A DNA stretch of 33,498 bases, taken from assembly GCA_003339415.1 (NCBI GenBank), contig PDHQ01000347.1:1-33498 (forward strand). The letters are read 5' to 3'. Source of the stretch: Ophiocordyceps camponoti-saundersi (nom. inval.). Its lineage: Eukaryota; Ascomycota; Sordariomycetes; Hypocreales; Ophiocordycipitaceae. Below, in pieces: positions 1 through 11,731 of the stretch. Under the pieces are notes generated by a model. That model was not told where the DNA came from and did no database searches. It was given only the letters and a program-made list of their open reading frames with translations. The position numbers and the translations under genes were made by a program. Numbering within the stretch: position 1 is the first letter of the stretch; each line of letters opens with the position of its first letter.

Positions 1-181
<181 letters not shown>

Positions 182-1239
182 CTTACTTATAAGCTTATAA
201 TATAGCTTAAAGTTTAGGGAAATATAAGCTATAATTAAGCTTAAATAAGTATCTTAAGTAGCTAAAGTTTAGATATTAAAAATAAGGCTATAAAAGCTAC
301 TTTTAGATAAGTAACTTATAAAGTTATTATTAAACTTTAAAAGGGCTTTATTAAAGGAGTTTTTTAAATAATCCTTTAACTTAGCGTAATAGATAAGCTA
401 GTAGTCCCTAGAAAAAGTTAATTAAAAATTTAAATAAAAGGAAAATAACTTACTAATTATAATAAGTAAGAAGCTTATTAAAAGGCTTAGAGTAAATTAT
501 AGAAAAAAAATATTTATAGTTAAAAGAAAATTAATAATTAAATTCTAAGCTAAATTAATATTAAAAGCTAAGTTTAACTTAGCCCGTTTTTCGAAATATT
601 TTTATAAATTTTTTTTAATAAATTATTTTAATATAAAATTAGTAAATTAATAATAAAAAAGCTAAAAACTTACTTCTTTTTAAGTTTTTTTTTAGAATTT
701 TTATTATAAGTAATTATTTTATATTTATTCTTATAATACTAGGATAAATTTAAAGCTTAAAACTTATAAACTAGAAAAATAAACTCTTTTAAATAGCTAT
801 TAATATAAAAAAATTTATTAATAACGCTTTTTTATAATAAAAAAAGGAAAAAAAAGAAAAAAAAATACTAATATAATATAAATAGCTTTTACTTTTCGTT
901 TTTTATTTTCCTTAATTAGAAGAAGCTATTAGGTAAATAAGCCGTGCTATAAAATATAAATTTTTAAATTCTTATCTAGGCCTAATTTAAATTCCTTCGT
1001 ATTATATCGAGAAATAGCTATTTTTTCCTTTTTTTTTCCTTTTTTCGAAGGGCTTAAAAATTCCTAAGAAAGTCCCTAATCTAAAAACTTTATACTATCT
1101 AATTTTATAGCTATATCGCTATTATAGCTATTAAAATTAGCTAAGGTTACTTAAGAAGGCTTTCCCTAAAAGGTAATCGAAGGCGTATAGTTAAAGTTAG
1201 ATATTTTACGAGAGATTAAAGAGACTAGGCTAAAACTAG
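182..1239. other. AT-rich RIP-mutated DNA, no gene seen
   Basis: No open frame of useful length is present on either strand. CpA and TpG are nearly absent (one TpG seen near 944), while CpG still occurs, for example around 1,010-1,200. This is the pattern left by repeat-induced point mutation, so the stretch is probably decayed repeat DNA. I could not match it to another copy in this window. Confidence 0.7.
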
Positions 1240-1910
1240 TTAGCTTTATTATATTTTTTAGGAAAAAAGCTTCTTAAAAATACTCTTTTTTTCTTTATAG
1301 CTTATTTAGAAAAAATTATAAAGTAGATTAAAGTTATAATATATATAGGTTATAATATATAATTATAAAGTTAAAGAAAAAAATTAAAACTTTAAAAATT
1401 TTTCTATATATAAGGAAAATAAGTAAGGGTATTTAGTAATATATTAGAAAAAGCGCCTTACGCTATATATTTAGTTATAAACTTACTTTTCCGGGATATA
1501 CCTTTTTTATATTTTTAGAAAATTTTTTAATAGTAAGGTTTAAAGGTTTACTTAAAACCTCGTATTACTTATAAGGAGGGGTAAGTATAAAGGGCTTTTT
1601 TATATTAATTTAAAGAAAAAACTAGGAAAAAGCGGTAAAAAAGTAAGGAAAAAATATATAAGATTCTTTATAGCTTTACTTATATTATGTTTTTTTTTAT
1701 AATTTTAGCTATTTTTATTCTATCTTAAATTAATTTTAAAAGGAAATAGAGATATATTTCTACTACTTACTAAAGTACGTTCCGCAAAGCTACCGCGGGG
1801 TAAAGTACTCTTTTAAGCTTTAGTAATTTAAAAAAAGATATAAGATAAGTAAAAAAAGTAAAAAAAATTATTTTATTATAAATTAGCTTAAAAGCTTTTA
1901 TAATAAGTTT
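1240..1910. repeat. Direct repeat D, copy 1
   Basis: This stretch aligns by eye with ~2,685-3,365 in the same orientation. Shared landmarks are the GCGCCTTACGCTATATAT block (near 1,455 and 2,890), the ACTTATAA...GGGGTAAGTATAAAG block (near 1,570 and 3,005), and the CTACTTACT...GGGTAAAGTACT block (near 1,760 and 3,205). Most differences are C/T or G/A, as expected if both copies were mutated independently by RIP. The copies are about 1.44 kb apart start to start. They could be long terminal repeats around a short interior, or a dispersed repeat; no ends were found that decide this. Confidence 0.75.
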
Positions 1911-2684
1911 TTAATTTAATTTATTTACTATCTAAAGCGTATTTATAAAATTAAGTTATAATATTAAGTAATATATATAACTTTATTTTTACTATAAAGT
2001 ATTTTTTAAATAGTTACCTTATAAGATAAAAATTATATAAAAAATCTAAAAAAAATATATAATAATTTATTATATATAAGATTTTTCTCTTTTATATAAT
2101 ATACTTTATTATAAGTAAAATACTTGTAATTTATAATTTTTTAAATAAGCTAATAAATAGAAAGTATTTTTAAAACCCTTAATTATTTTAAAAAAAATCT
2201 AAAAAAATCTACTTAAAAGGCTTATAATACTTTTATTATTTAGATTATTTTATTAAAATTTTAATAAGAAAAATAAGCTTTTATTATAAATAAACTATAA
2301 TATTTTACTATAAATATCTTTAATAAACTTTTCTATATATTATTTCTATATTAGTATTTTATTATCTTTAGGTTCTATATTATAATAATGTTCTCTTACT
2401 TTTTCTGCTAATTTTCTAGCTATTTTATAAGCTTTTTTCTACGCCTTTATATTTTTTTTCTATTTTATTTCTTACTTTTTACTTATTTTTCGAGGAAAAG
2501 GCTTAAATCGCCTAGCGTATTATAACTTAATTTGCTTAATTCTTTTTTATATAATTAAAATAGCTAAAAGTTATTAGTATTTTTATTTATAAAGCTTTAT
2601 TAAAGTAGCTTACCTTAATTAATTAAGGGGGGAGTAGCTTTTTAAGCTATTTCGATAAAGCTTAAAAAGGCTATAATACTAATA
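1911..2684. other. AT-rich spacer between the two D repeats
   Basis: About 0.78 kb of RIP-depleted AT-rich sequence without coding potential. A few TpG dinucleotides survive (near 2,125, 2,390, 2,407 and 2,533). If the D repeats are terminal repeats this would be the remnant interior, but no protein motif is readable. Confidence 0.6.
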
Positions 2685-3365
2685 GATAATAATATCTTAT
2701 TTTTCGGTAAAAAAGCTTCTTTAAGATACTCTTTTTATCTTTATCGGGTTTAAATTAAAAGTAATAGAGGAATTTAAAGTTAAGGTTATCTTATAAAACT
2801 ACTAAGTTATTAAAAAAAAGGGAGACTTTAAAAATTTTTCTAAGTATAGGGAAAATAAGTAAGGGTACTTAGTAATACGCTAAAAAAAGCGCCTTACGCT
2901 ATATATTCGGTTATAAACTTACTTTTCTAAGATATACCTTTTTTATACTTTTAGAATATTTCTTAGTAGTAAGGTTTAAAAGTTTACTTAAAACCTTATA
3001 TTACTTATAAAAAGGGGTAAGTATAAAGAGCTTTTTTCTATTAACTTAAGAAAAAAACTAGGAAAAAGCGGTAAAAAAAGTAGAGAAAATATATATAAGA
3101 TTAATAAAAGCTTAAGCTATCTAATATATTTTTTAAAATATTTTTAGCTATTTTTTATCTATTTTAAATAAATTCTTAAAAGAAAGATAAATATATTTTT
3201 ACTACTTACTCAGTTATATACCGCGTACTAAGTACCCCTTATAGGGTAAAGTACTTTTTATAACTTAAGTAATTTTAAAAAAGATATAAGGTATAATAAA
3301 ATATAATTTAAAAATATAAAAAAAACTACTTTAGCTTTAGAAGCTTACTTATATTTTTTATAAGA
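2685..3365. repeat. Direct repeat D, copy 2
   Basis: Same-orientation partner of ~1,240-1,910. The copies differ mainly by transitions, plus small indels. Near 3,205-3,260 this copy has a local rearrangement relative to copy 1 around the conserved GGGTAAAGTACT motif. Confidence 0.75.
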
Positions 3366-4428
3366 TATATTTCTAAGCTAGTATAGTATTATATAAATTA
3401 AAAGAATAATTATATAAAGTAGCTACTTATTCCTTAAATTTAATATATTTTATAAAAAAAATAAAGGTATATAAAAAAAAATTAAAAAAGTAAAAAGTTA
3501 TATATTTTTTAAAGCTATAAGCTATATTTTTTAATAATTTTATAGCTATTATTAGCTTTTCTATTAAATCTTTTATTTAAATAAGAGAAGTTTTTTAAAG
3601 TTAATAATATAGATAAAATTAAATTAATAGTTATAATTTTAAGTAAAAAATGTTATAAGAAAGCTTAAAAAATCTATTACTTAAAAAGACTTAATTTATA
3701 TTTTTAACCTTTTTATTAAAAGAGTTATTTTTATAAAAAATAAAAATTTTATCCGTATCTTAGTTTATTATACTAAAAAATAACTTAGTAAGGAAAAAAG
3801 GGTAAAAAATAGAAAATAATTTATAACTAAGGCTATAATAAGCTTACTAACCTAAAAAAAAGATATTACGTAAAGGAGACCTTTTTCCTTTCAACTAAGC
3901 TTTTATATTATTTATTTCTTTTTAATTAAGCTTTTAAAATAAATATTAGTATTTTTAGTACTTAATATAAGGTAGTAAATAAAATCTTTATTATCTTTTT
4001 TAATAATTTATTTTAAAATAGAAAAAAACTAAAGCTTTATAAGATATAATATTTTAAGTAATATAAATCTTAGAAGCCTTTAAAATAATATTATTTAATA
4101 CTTATAATAAATTCTTAAAATAACTATATTCTTTCTATTAATATTTTTATAATAATTTTAAGAAAATAGATAAAATTATAAAAAAGTAGTTTTTAGCTAT
4201 AATAATACCTATTAATTTCTTTAGATTATTATTTATTATTATATAACTTACTAAGGTTTTTTTTTCTTATTAATATTTTTAAAAAACGTTTTTTAAAAAA
4301 GTATTATTTTTAACCTTTTATTAAAAAAGAAGTAAAATAGCTAAAATTAGAAAAAAAATATTATTAAGAAGCGCTTTTAGTAAGGTTCTTTTTAAAAATT
4401 TAAAAAAAATAATTAATTATAAGGACTA
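3366..4428. other. AT-rich RIP-mutated DNA, no gene seen
   Basis: Very AT-rich, no useful open frame, and only isolated CpA or TpG (for example near 3,649 and 3,891). No partner copy was recognised within the window. Confidence 0.6.
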
Positions 4429-4429
4429 A

Positions 4430-4600
4430 TTTTCTAATCTTTTATTAGTTACTAACTAACTATAAACTAAAAGTAAGTAACTAAAATTAGTTACTATAAG
4501 GACTTTAGTTAGTTAGTAACTAATTTAGTCTCTAAAAATAAGGACTTTAGTTAGTCTAAACTAACTAAAAAAAGATTAAAAAGTTACTAACTAATTTTAA
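4430..4600. repeat. Cluster of nested short palindromes (MITE-like)
   Basis: Perfect 19-bp inverted arms lie at 4,444-4,462 and 4,506-4,524, both built on the motif TTAGTTACTAACTAA. Between them is a second perfect hairpin (4,476-4,484 with 4,487-4,495, 2-nt loop). A third pairs 4,546-4,554 with 4,561-4,569. The heptamer AAGGACT recurs three times (near 4,431, 4,499 and 4,541), so direct and inverted repetition are mixed. It lies just upstream of repeat E copy 1 and has no coding capacity. It could be a small non-autonomous DNA element or a folded end of E; neither is proven. Confidence 0.75.
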
Positions 4601-4741
4601 ACTCTACTCTTACTTAAAAGTTAATAATAAGCTATTAAACCCTTTTTCTATTTTTACTAAAGTCCCTTAAAGCTCCCCGCTCTCTCTAATATTATTTATT
4701 TTATATATCTTATCTTTTTATAAGCGCTTAGAATAAGCGAT

Positions 4742-4758
4742 TAATATACTTATTATTA
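4742..4758. repeat. Target-site duplication, left of element A
   Basis: The 17-mer TAATATACTTATTATTA occurs here, again at 6,623-6,639 across element A, and once only at the matching empty site in repeat E copy 2 (22,485-22,501). Confidence 0.85.
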
Positions 4759-6622
4759 AAATAACTTTTATATATTTTACGGATCTTACGCTTATAGCGA
4801 TATAGATATAAACCTCTTATTCTTATATTATAAGTAGATTCCGCTCTTTCCGTTACCTTATAATAATAGCCTCGAGCCGCGCTTAGAGCGGCTTTAGGGG
4901 GGAGGGTAACGCTATATAAGTCGATTATAACCGCGAAAATTTTTTACCTAGAATATAGCCTTACTTTAAATTATAGTAAACTTAGACTTAAAAGTTTATT
5001 ATACCTTTTACTTTATTAAAAGCTAAAGCGAGTATTAGTAAGATTATTTTAGGGGACGCCTTAGTCTCCGTATAGGTAATTATCGAATAAGTAGCGGAGT
5101 CTAAGAGGGTCCGGGGAGGCGCCCCCCTTACTCCGACTTTATCGATTAATAGTATTTTCTTAGCTATTACGGCCGCGGTTTCCTCTCTTTTCTATAGCTC
5201 CGGGGGAAGCGGAACTCCTCTAATATAAGCTATAGTTATAGCTAAAGCGCTAGAGAAAATTATTAAAAAATAGGTTCCTAAATAATATAAGCGTTAGCTT
5301 ATAATTTACTCTAATTTTATCGCTACTTCGCTTTAAGTTTAAGGCCTTAAAATAACTATAATAAATATTAACTATAGATTTTATAAGTAAAGCTAAGCTT
5401 TTATAATAAGGAAATTACTTAATAGCGATATTATAATAATATTCTAAGATATTATTTATAAGCTTTAGTTTAATTTAAGGTAGCTTTATATTATTTTCGG
5501 AGAAAAGGTACGCTTAATTAGCAGAGGTTATACTTTTATTATAAAAGGGGTGCTAGCGCGGGCCTTATAATAAAATAATAAGGAAGCTTTTTAAAAAAAG
5601 ATTAAGTTATTAAATAAGGTTTTAATAATATAATTATATATAAAAAAATATTATTTAGGAACTTAGTAGAGTTCTCTTATAATTATTATTAATAGCGTTA
5701 TAAATATAAATTAGATTTATAATAAAAATATAATAATATAAGCGGAGATTTTTAATACGGAACTTTATAAGCTAAAAATCTAACCTTAATAATATTTTAA
5801 ATATTATTAGCTTAAATATATTACTAAATATTATATAGCGAAGCTATAATATAGCTAGTACTCCGCCTCTCTATACGCGGAGGGTAAGTTAGCTTATTTT
5901 ATAGCGTATAGAAAAAGATTATATTATTACTTTTTTTATCGGGGGACTTATTTTAGGTAAAGTTAACTTTACTTTAAAATAAGAGCGGCGTAAAATTAAG
6001 TAAAGGATATTTATATTTCCTAACTCCGGAGATTTACGGATTAGAATTTTATATATATCGCCCCTCCTCCCCTCTTAGCGCTAACCGGAGTTTAATAATA
6101 GCTAGGGCGGAAACGCTAAAAAGCGAATATAGTAGCTCCGCCTCTAACCCCCTCTCTAAACTTATCTATAACTCCGCTATAATAATTAAGCTACTTTTTA
6201 GAATTAGCTATTATAAGGTTTATTATAAGCTAGTAAAACTTTTATACGTTTCTTAATCGCGTTAATAAAGCCTTAATCGAATAGATTATTTAAGATATTA
6301 TAATTAAGTATAGAGATTTAGTTTATAGCGATAATAACGCTTAGAAAAATAAATAGCTATATAGACTTTATACCGGACCCGGATTATACGTACTTTTACT
6401 ACCGCGGACTCCGCTCCGGAGGATATATTAGCTTCCTAATTACTTATTATTACTAAACTTACTTAAGGTATAGAGTGCTAGGTACGGACCTAGTCTAGCC
6501 TTAAATTAAGGTAACGCTTAAGGGGAGGGTTTTACTCTAAGTTCTCCGGTTTTTCCTACTCTTAGAATATATATAAGATAGTTCTAAGCTATATTAAGTA
6601 TACTAGTATATAAATATTATTA
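4759..6622. mobile_element. Inserted element A (1,864 bp), RIP-mutated
   Basis: It aligns along its whole length with element B (7,934-9,797). Shared blocks include the GGGAGGGTAACGCTATATAAG motif, starting near 4,900 and 8,070, followed by a conserved ATTATAACCGCGAAAATTTT block. It starts AAATAACTTTTATATATTTT and ends in a short ATT-rich tail. The 17-bp target-site duplications, with the tail, fit target-primed insertion of a non-LTR (LINE-like or non-autonomous) retroelement. They do not fit the 4-6 bp duplications of LTR elements or the TA duplication of Tc1/mariner elements. No open frame survives and no protein domain could be read. A is more GC-rich than B, so it carries less RIP damage or a different RIP history. 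Confidence 0.8.
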
Positions 6623-6639
6623 TAATATACTTATTATTA
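6623..6639. repeat. Target-site duplication, right of element A
   Basis: Exact 17-bp match to 4,742-4,758. Repeat E resumes immediately after it and matches 22,502 onward. Confidence 0.85.
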
Positions 6640-7919
6640 GATTTATAAATAATATTAATATTTTTAATATTAGGTATATTTTTACTTAAGTTTATTATTA
6701 GCTTAAATAAGCTTAAGGTATTTATTATAATTAAGTAATAGAGTATAAAATAACTTTTTAGCTATTTAAAAGTAAGCTTTTTTACTTTATAAAGGCCCGC
6801 TTTACTAATATAACTTTATTAATCCTTAATAAGATTATTATTTAACTAATATAAAAAGTATATATATTTAGAGTTTAAATTTATTATAAACTTTAATAAA
6901 AACTTTACTTTTATTATTTTATAAGAAAGCTTAATTACTAATAGCTAGCTTTAACTAAGCTTATATTATTTACTTAAGGCTTTTTACTCCTTTAAGTAAA
7001 AGAAATCTATATTAAAATTATTAAGTTTATAATTACTTTTAATATTATAGTTTATTTCGCTTTAACTTTATTAAGCGGGGAACTTAAAAGCCTTATCTTT
7101 TAATAGCTAGCTATAACTTAGTTTAAATACTTTTATATTATCTTTAAAGTATACTAAGCTACCTTTTTTTACTATATTAAGTTTAAAACTTTTATCCCTA
7201 TTATTAATATTTACCTATTTTATTATACTGCTTATAGCTACTAACTCCTTTATATTAAAAAACTTATAGCTTATATCCGCTTCGCTTTTAAAGAATCTTT
7301 ATATATTTCCGCTAATAATATAAAAGCTAGCCTTACCTTATTTATATCCCTTTTAAATCCCTCCGATCCTTTTTTATTATTTAAATATAAACTTTAAATA
7401 TCTCTTTTTAGTCCCTTAAAACTCTAAAAGCTTATTTTTATAAAAAGTAATAGCTTTACTAAAACTTTAGAAAAGGAAAGTTTTAAAAATATAGCTAATT
7501 CTCTAAATACCTTACTAATAAACTACTTTAATTAAAACTTAATAACGCTTTATAAATCTATTAAAGCTTTTTAAAATTTTTTAATAGCACCTTAACTTAG
7601 CTTTATAATAGTAAAATTAGCTTTATAAGTTTCTTTATATTTATAATATTTTTATAATTATAACTCTTTATTATTTTTATTATAATAAGAAAGATAAGAT
7701 AATAGCTTACCTTACTTTATATTATAAACTTACCGCTTATAAAAAACGCTTTTATTTATATTTTTTATAAATTTAATTTAAAATTATAAAAACTTTAATA
7801 AAGCTTTTAATTATAAGGCTATTATAAGCCTTTTTACCTTATAACTTATTTACTTATAACGCTTTTACTAATTAAACCTTTTTATATTATTTTCTAATAT
7901 TTAAATATATTAAAATATT

Positions 7920-7933
7920 TAAATATAAAGTTT
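7920..7933. repeat. Target-site duplication, left of element B
   Basis: The 14-mer TAAATATAAAGTTT is repeated at 9,798-9,811. The empty site in repeat E copy 2 (23,785-23,798) differs by one G/A transition. Confidence 0.85.
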
Positions 7934-9797
7934 TAACTTTTATATATTTTATAAACTCCGCGCTTATAATAATATAGATACGAACTTCTTATTCTTATAT
8001 TATAAGCAGACTCCGCTTCTTTTATTACTTTATAATAATAGCTAGCCGCGCCCGGAATAACTCTTAGGGGGAGGGTAACGCTATATAAGTTAATTATAAC
8101 CGCGAAAATTTTTTACTTAAAATATAGCTTTACTCTAAATTATTTTAATCTTAAACTTAAAAGTTTATTATACTTATTATTTTATTAAAAGCTAAGGTAA
8201 ATATTAATAAAATTATTTTAAAAAACGCTTTTATTTTTATATAAGTAATTATTAAATAAGTAGCGGAGTTTAAAAAATTTTAGGGAGGCGCCCTTTTTAC
8301 TCTAACTCTATTAATTAGTAATATCTTCTTAGCTATTATAACTATAGTTTCCTCTCTTTTTTATAACTTTAGGAGGAGCGGGATTTTTCTAATATAAGCT
8401 ATAATTATAGCTAAAGCGCTAAAAAAGACTATTAAAAAATAAATTCCTAAGTAATATAAATAATAGCTTATAATTTACTTTAATTTTATAGCTATTTTAC
8501 TTTAAGTTTAAGGCTTTAAGGCGATTATAATAACTATTAATTATAAACTTTATAAGTAAGGCTAAGCTTTTATAATAAGAAAATTATTTAATAATAATAT
8601 TATAATAGTATTTTAAGATATTATTTATAAGCTTTAGTTTAATTTAAAATAGCTTTATATTATTTTTAGAGAAAAAGTATATTTAATTAATAAAAGTTAT
8701 ACTTTTATCGTAAAAAAAGTATTAGCGTAAGCTTTATAATAAAGTAATAAGGAAGCTTTTTAGAAAAAGATTAAATTATTAAATAAAGTTTTAGTAATAT
8801 AATTATACGTAAAAAAATATTATTTTAAAATTTAGTAAAGTTCCTTAATAATTATTATTAATAGCGTAATAAATATAAACTAAGTTTATAATAAAAATAT
8901 AATAATATAAGCGGAGATTTTTAACGCTAAATTATATATATTAAAAGTTTAATTTTAGTAATATTTTAAATATTATTAATTTAAATATATTACTAAATAT
9001 TATATAATAAAGCTATAATATAATAAGTATTTTACTACTTTATATATAAAGAGTAAGTTTACTTATTTTATAGCTTATAGGAAAAGATTATATTATTACC
9101 TTTTTTATTAAAAATCTTACCCTAAGTAAAATTAACTTTATTTTAAGATAAGAGCGGTATAAAACTAAGTAAAGGATACGTACGCTACCTAATCCTAAAA
9201 GTTTATAAATTAGAATTTTATATATACCGCCTCTTTTCCCTTTTTAGCACTAACTAAAAATTAATAATAGCTAAGGCGGAAACGCTAAAAAGTAAATATA
9301 ATAATACCCTTTTTTCTAACTTTAATTTTATACTTATTTATAGCTTTACTATAATAATCTAGCTATTTTTTAAAATTAGCTATTATAAAGTTTATTATAA
9401 AATAGTAAAACTTTTATATATTCCTAAGCTATATTAATAAGGCCTTAATTAATAAGATTATTAAGGCTGCTTTAATTAAATATAAGGATTTAGTTTATAG
9501 CGATAATAATAGCTAAGAGGATAAGTAAGCTATATAAACTCTATACTAAACCTAGTTTACGCGTACTTTTACTACCGTAAAGTCTAATTTAAAGGAAATA
9601 TTAGCTTCTAAATCGCTAGTTAATACCTAACTTATTAAATATATAAAGTATTAAGTATAAGCGGGGTCTAACTTAAAGCTTAAGTAATACTTAAGGGGAG
9701 GGTTTTATTTTAAGTTTTTTAATTTTCCCCCTTTTAAAATATATATAAAATAGTTTTAAGCTATATAAAGTATATTAGCGTATAAATATTATTATTA
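7934..9797. mobile_element. Inserted element B (1,864 bp), RIP-mutated
   Basis: Second copy of element A, in the same orientation, starting TAACTTTTATATATTTTA and ending with a short ATT-repeat tail that has one more ATT unit than A. Between its duplications it measures 1,864 bp, the same as A, though the 5' junctions differ by three bases. It is flanked by a 14-bp target-site duplication. Many positions that are C or G in A are T or A here, so B carries heavier RIP damage. No coding frame remains. Two copies of equal length argue against random 5' truncation and suggest a defined, perhaps non-autonomous, unit. Confidence 0.8.
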
Positions 9798-9811
9798 TAA
9801 ATATAAAGTTT
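9798..9811. repeat. Target-site duplication, right of element B
   Basis: Exact 14-bp match to 7,920-7,933. Repeat E then continues and matches 23,799 onward. Confidence 0.85.
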
Positions 9812-10393
9812 AAATATAAAAGATAGTTTTTAATATTTTTACTATATAACTATTATTATTTATTTACTTTATATTTTATTTTTACCTTTACTTTTTACTT
9901 TACTTAGCTTTACTTAGCTTACTTAGCTCGCTTATTTTTTTTCCCGCTTTACCCTCCGCCTTATCTTTTATACTTTATAATATTTTTAACTCTTATAAGC
10001 TTATTTTTTAAGCTATTATTATCGCTTTCTATTAAGCGTTTTAACGCTATTAATATAAACTTTATAAGAGAAAGTTTTAATATTTAAATAAGGTCCGGCT
10101 TAGGCTTTAGCTTTTTTTTTATTATTTCCTCCGCCTCCGTCTCCCTTATTACTTTTTTATCTTATTTTATATTACTTACCTCCTTTACTTTACTTATTTT
10201 CTTTATTTTGCCCGCCCCTTCCTTATCTCTTTTAATTATTCTTTACTCTAATCTATTTTTTAATATTAATATAATAAAATTAGTATTTAGGCCGCTACTT
10301 TATTTTCCGCCTTTAACTCCTTTTTCGGCTCTAGCTTTTACTCTCTTTTTAAGTAATTTAAGTTAAAAATATATTAAAAAAAATTCTTTTAAG

Positions 10394-10429
10394 TAATAAT
10401 AATAATAATAACTATTATTATTATTATTA
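10394..10429. repeat. Facing TAA and TTA triplet runs (hairpin) in repeat E copy 1
   Basis: Six TAA units are followed by about five TTA units, so the two runs can pair as a hairpin of about 16 bp. Further TTA runs follow at ~10,432-10,460 and ~10,615-10,652. Copy 2 has the same feature at 24,568-24,597. Confidence 0.8.
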
Positions 10430-10612
10430 TAAATATTATTATTATTATTATTATTATTATTACTTTTTTTATTTTTACTATAAACTTTATTATTATTATT
10501 ATAATTATTATTATTTAAGCTAGCGCTTTTACTTTTACGCTCTCCGCTATTACTTTTATTTTCTTTTTTATATTTATTATTATTATTATCTTTATTTATA
10601 GTTTAATTATTA

Positions 10613-10652
<40 letters not shown>

Positions 10653-11030
10653 TTTACCCCTCTTCCCGCCTCCTACTCTACTTATATTAATAATTATTTA
10701 TCCGCTTAATATTTTAAAATAAGCTAATATTAGTATATAAGACTCCTAAAAAGGAGTATTAGTAATTATAGCGGTAAAAGTAATATTAAAGGTAGCTACT
10801 AAAGCGGCTAACCTTGTTAAGGTACTCGCTTAAAGCGTTATTATTATTATATTAAGTTAGAGCTCCGATATTCTATTCTATCTTTATATATTATATAAGT
10901 TAACTTAGATTCTTCCCTATTATTTACTATTAGCTATATTTAAAACTCCGCTTTATTTTACTTTATATTTATTAATAAGCTACTTAGTTATTCCTCTTTA
11001 TTAATATATTATATTATTTTTATTATAGCA

Positions 11031-11459
11031 ATATATAATTTCTCTAAATATATTTATAATTTAGTTAATATTCTAAGCTTTAATTTTACCCTTAACTTTT
11101 AATATTATTTACTTTTTAATATTTATATTAAGCTTTAGTATAATTATAATAATTAGCTAATTATAAGCTTATATATTTTATTAACTTTATATATAACTAA
11201 TATTATATAATATTATTTACTTTATTATTTTTAATATAAAACTTTATAATTAGCTAGCTAAGCTATATATATAATATAAAAAGGGTTATAAAGCTTATTA
11301 TAAATAATTTTAAGTATATTTATTACTATTATTTTATTAATATAGCTATATAACTTTTTTATTTTTTTTATTATAAAAGTTAAAAGGAAAAGTTAAGGAA
11401 AGCGGTTAGAAATATATTTTCTTTTAAAAATAATTAAAAATAATTAAAAAAATAAAAAA
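11031..11459. other. AT-rich DNA downstream of repeat E, no gene seen
   Basis: No open frame, and CpA/TpG nearly absent apart from one CpA at 11,029-11,030 at the repeat edge. It ends in an A-rich stretch (11,420-11,475). Confidence 0.55.
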
Positions 11460-11703
11460 AAATAAAAAAAAGATATAGCCCCCCCTCTTTTAATTACTAA
11501 TAAATAATAAAATAGCTACCTTACTATTTTACCTTACCCCCCCTTAAACTTTCCTTCCTCCGCTCTACGCTATATTACCTTACTCTATATTACCCTATAT
11601 TGCCCCGTATTACCTTATATTATACTATACCGCCTTACTCTTTCCGCCCTATACTTTATAAACTTTCTTTTCTCTATACTCCCCTCCTTACCTTATTTTC
11701 TTA
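11460..11703. repeat. C- and T-rich tract with degenerate short repeats
   Basis: The + strand is strongly pyrimidine-biased, with very few G. From ~11,565 to 11,640 a unit of roughly 11-14 bases, based on TATATTACC or CGTATTACC, recurs several times with drift. It has no coding potential. The strand bias is unusual for this window, where C and G are otherwise fairly balanced. It may be a remnant minisatellite or a pyrimidine-rich part of an element. Confidence 0.55.
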
Positions 11704-11731
11704 TATTACCTAAGATTATCCTTAGGTAATA
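11704..11731. repeat. Perfect hairpin, 11-bp arms
   Basis: Arms at 11,704-11,714 and 11,721-11,731 (core ATTACCTAAG with CTTAGGTAAT) are perfect inverted repeats around a 6-nt loop. It follows directly on the pyrimidine tract. Its function is unknown. Confidence 0.85.

Larger units (their letters stand above)
4612..11030. mobile_element. Repeat E copy 1, split by two insertions
   Basis: Three segments, ~4,612-4,758, 6,640-7,933 and 9,798-11,030, align in order with the uninterrupted copy at ~22,360-25,183. Examples are 4,615-4,758 with 22,362-22,501, 6,640-6,720 with 22,502-22,580, and 9,820-9,960 with 23,808-23,950. The interruptions are elements A and B. Without them E is about 2.75 kb. 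Differences between copies are almost all transitions. A stretch rich in TAA and TTA triplets (10,394-10,660) may be mutated low-complexity coding sequence, since RIP turns CAA into TAA and TTG into TTA. The E family is not identified. Confidence 0.8.
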
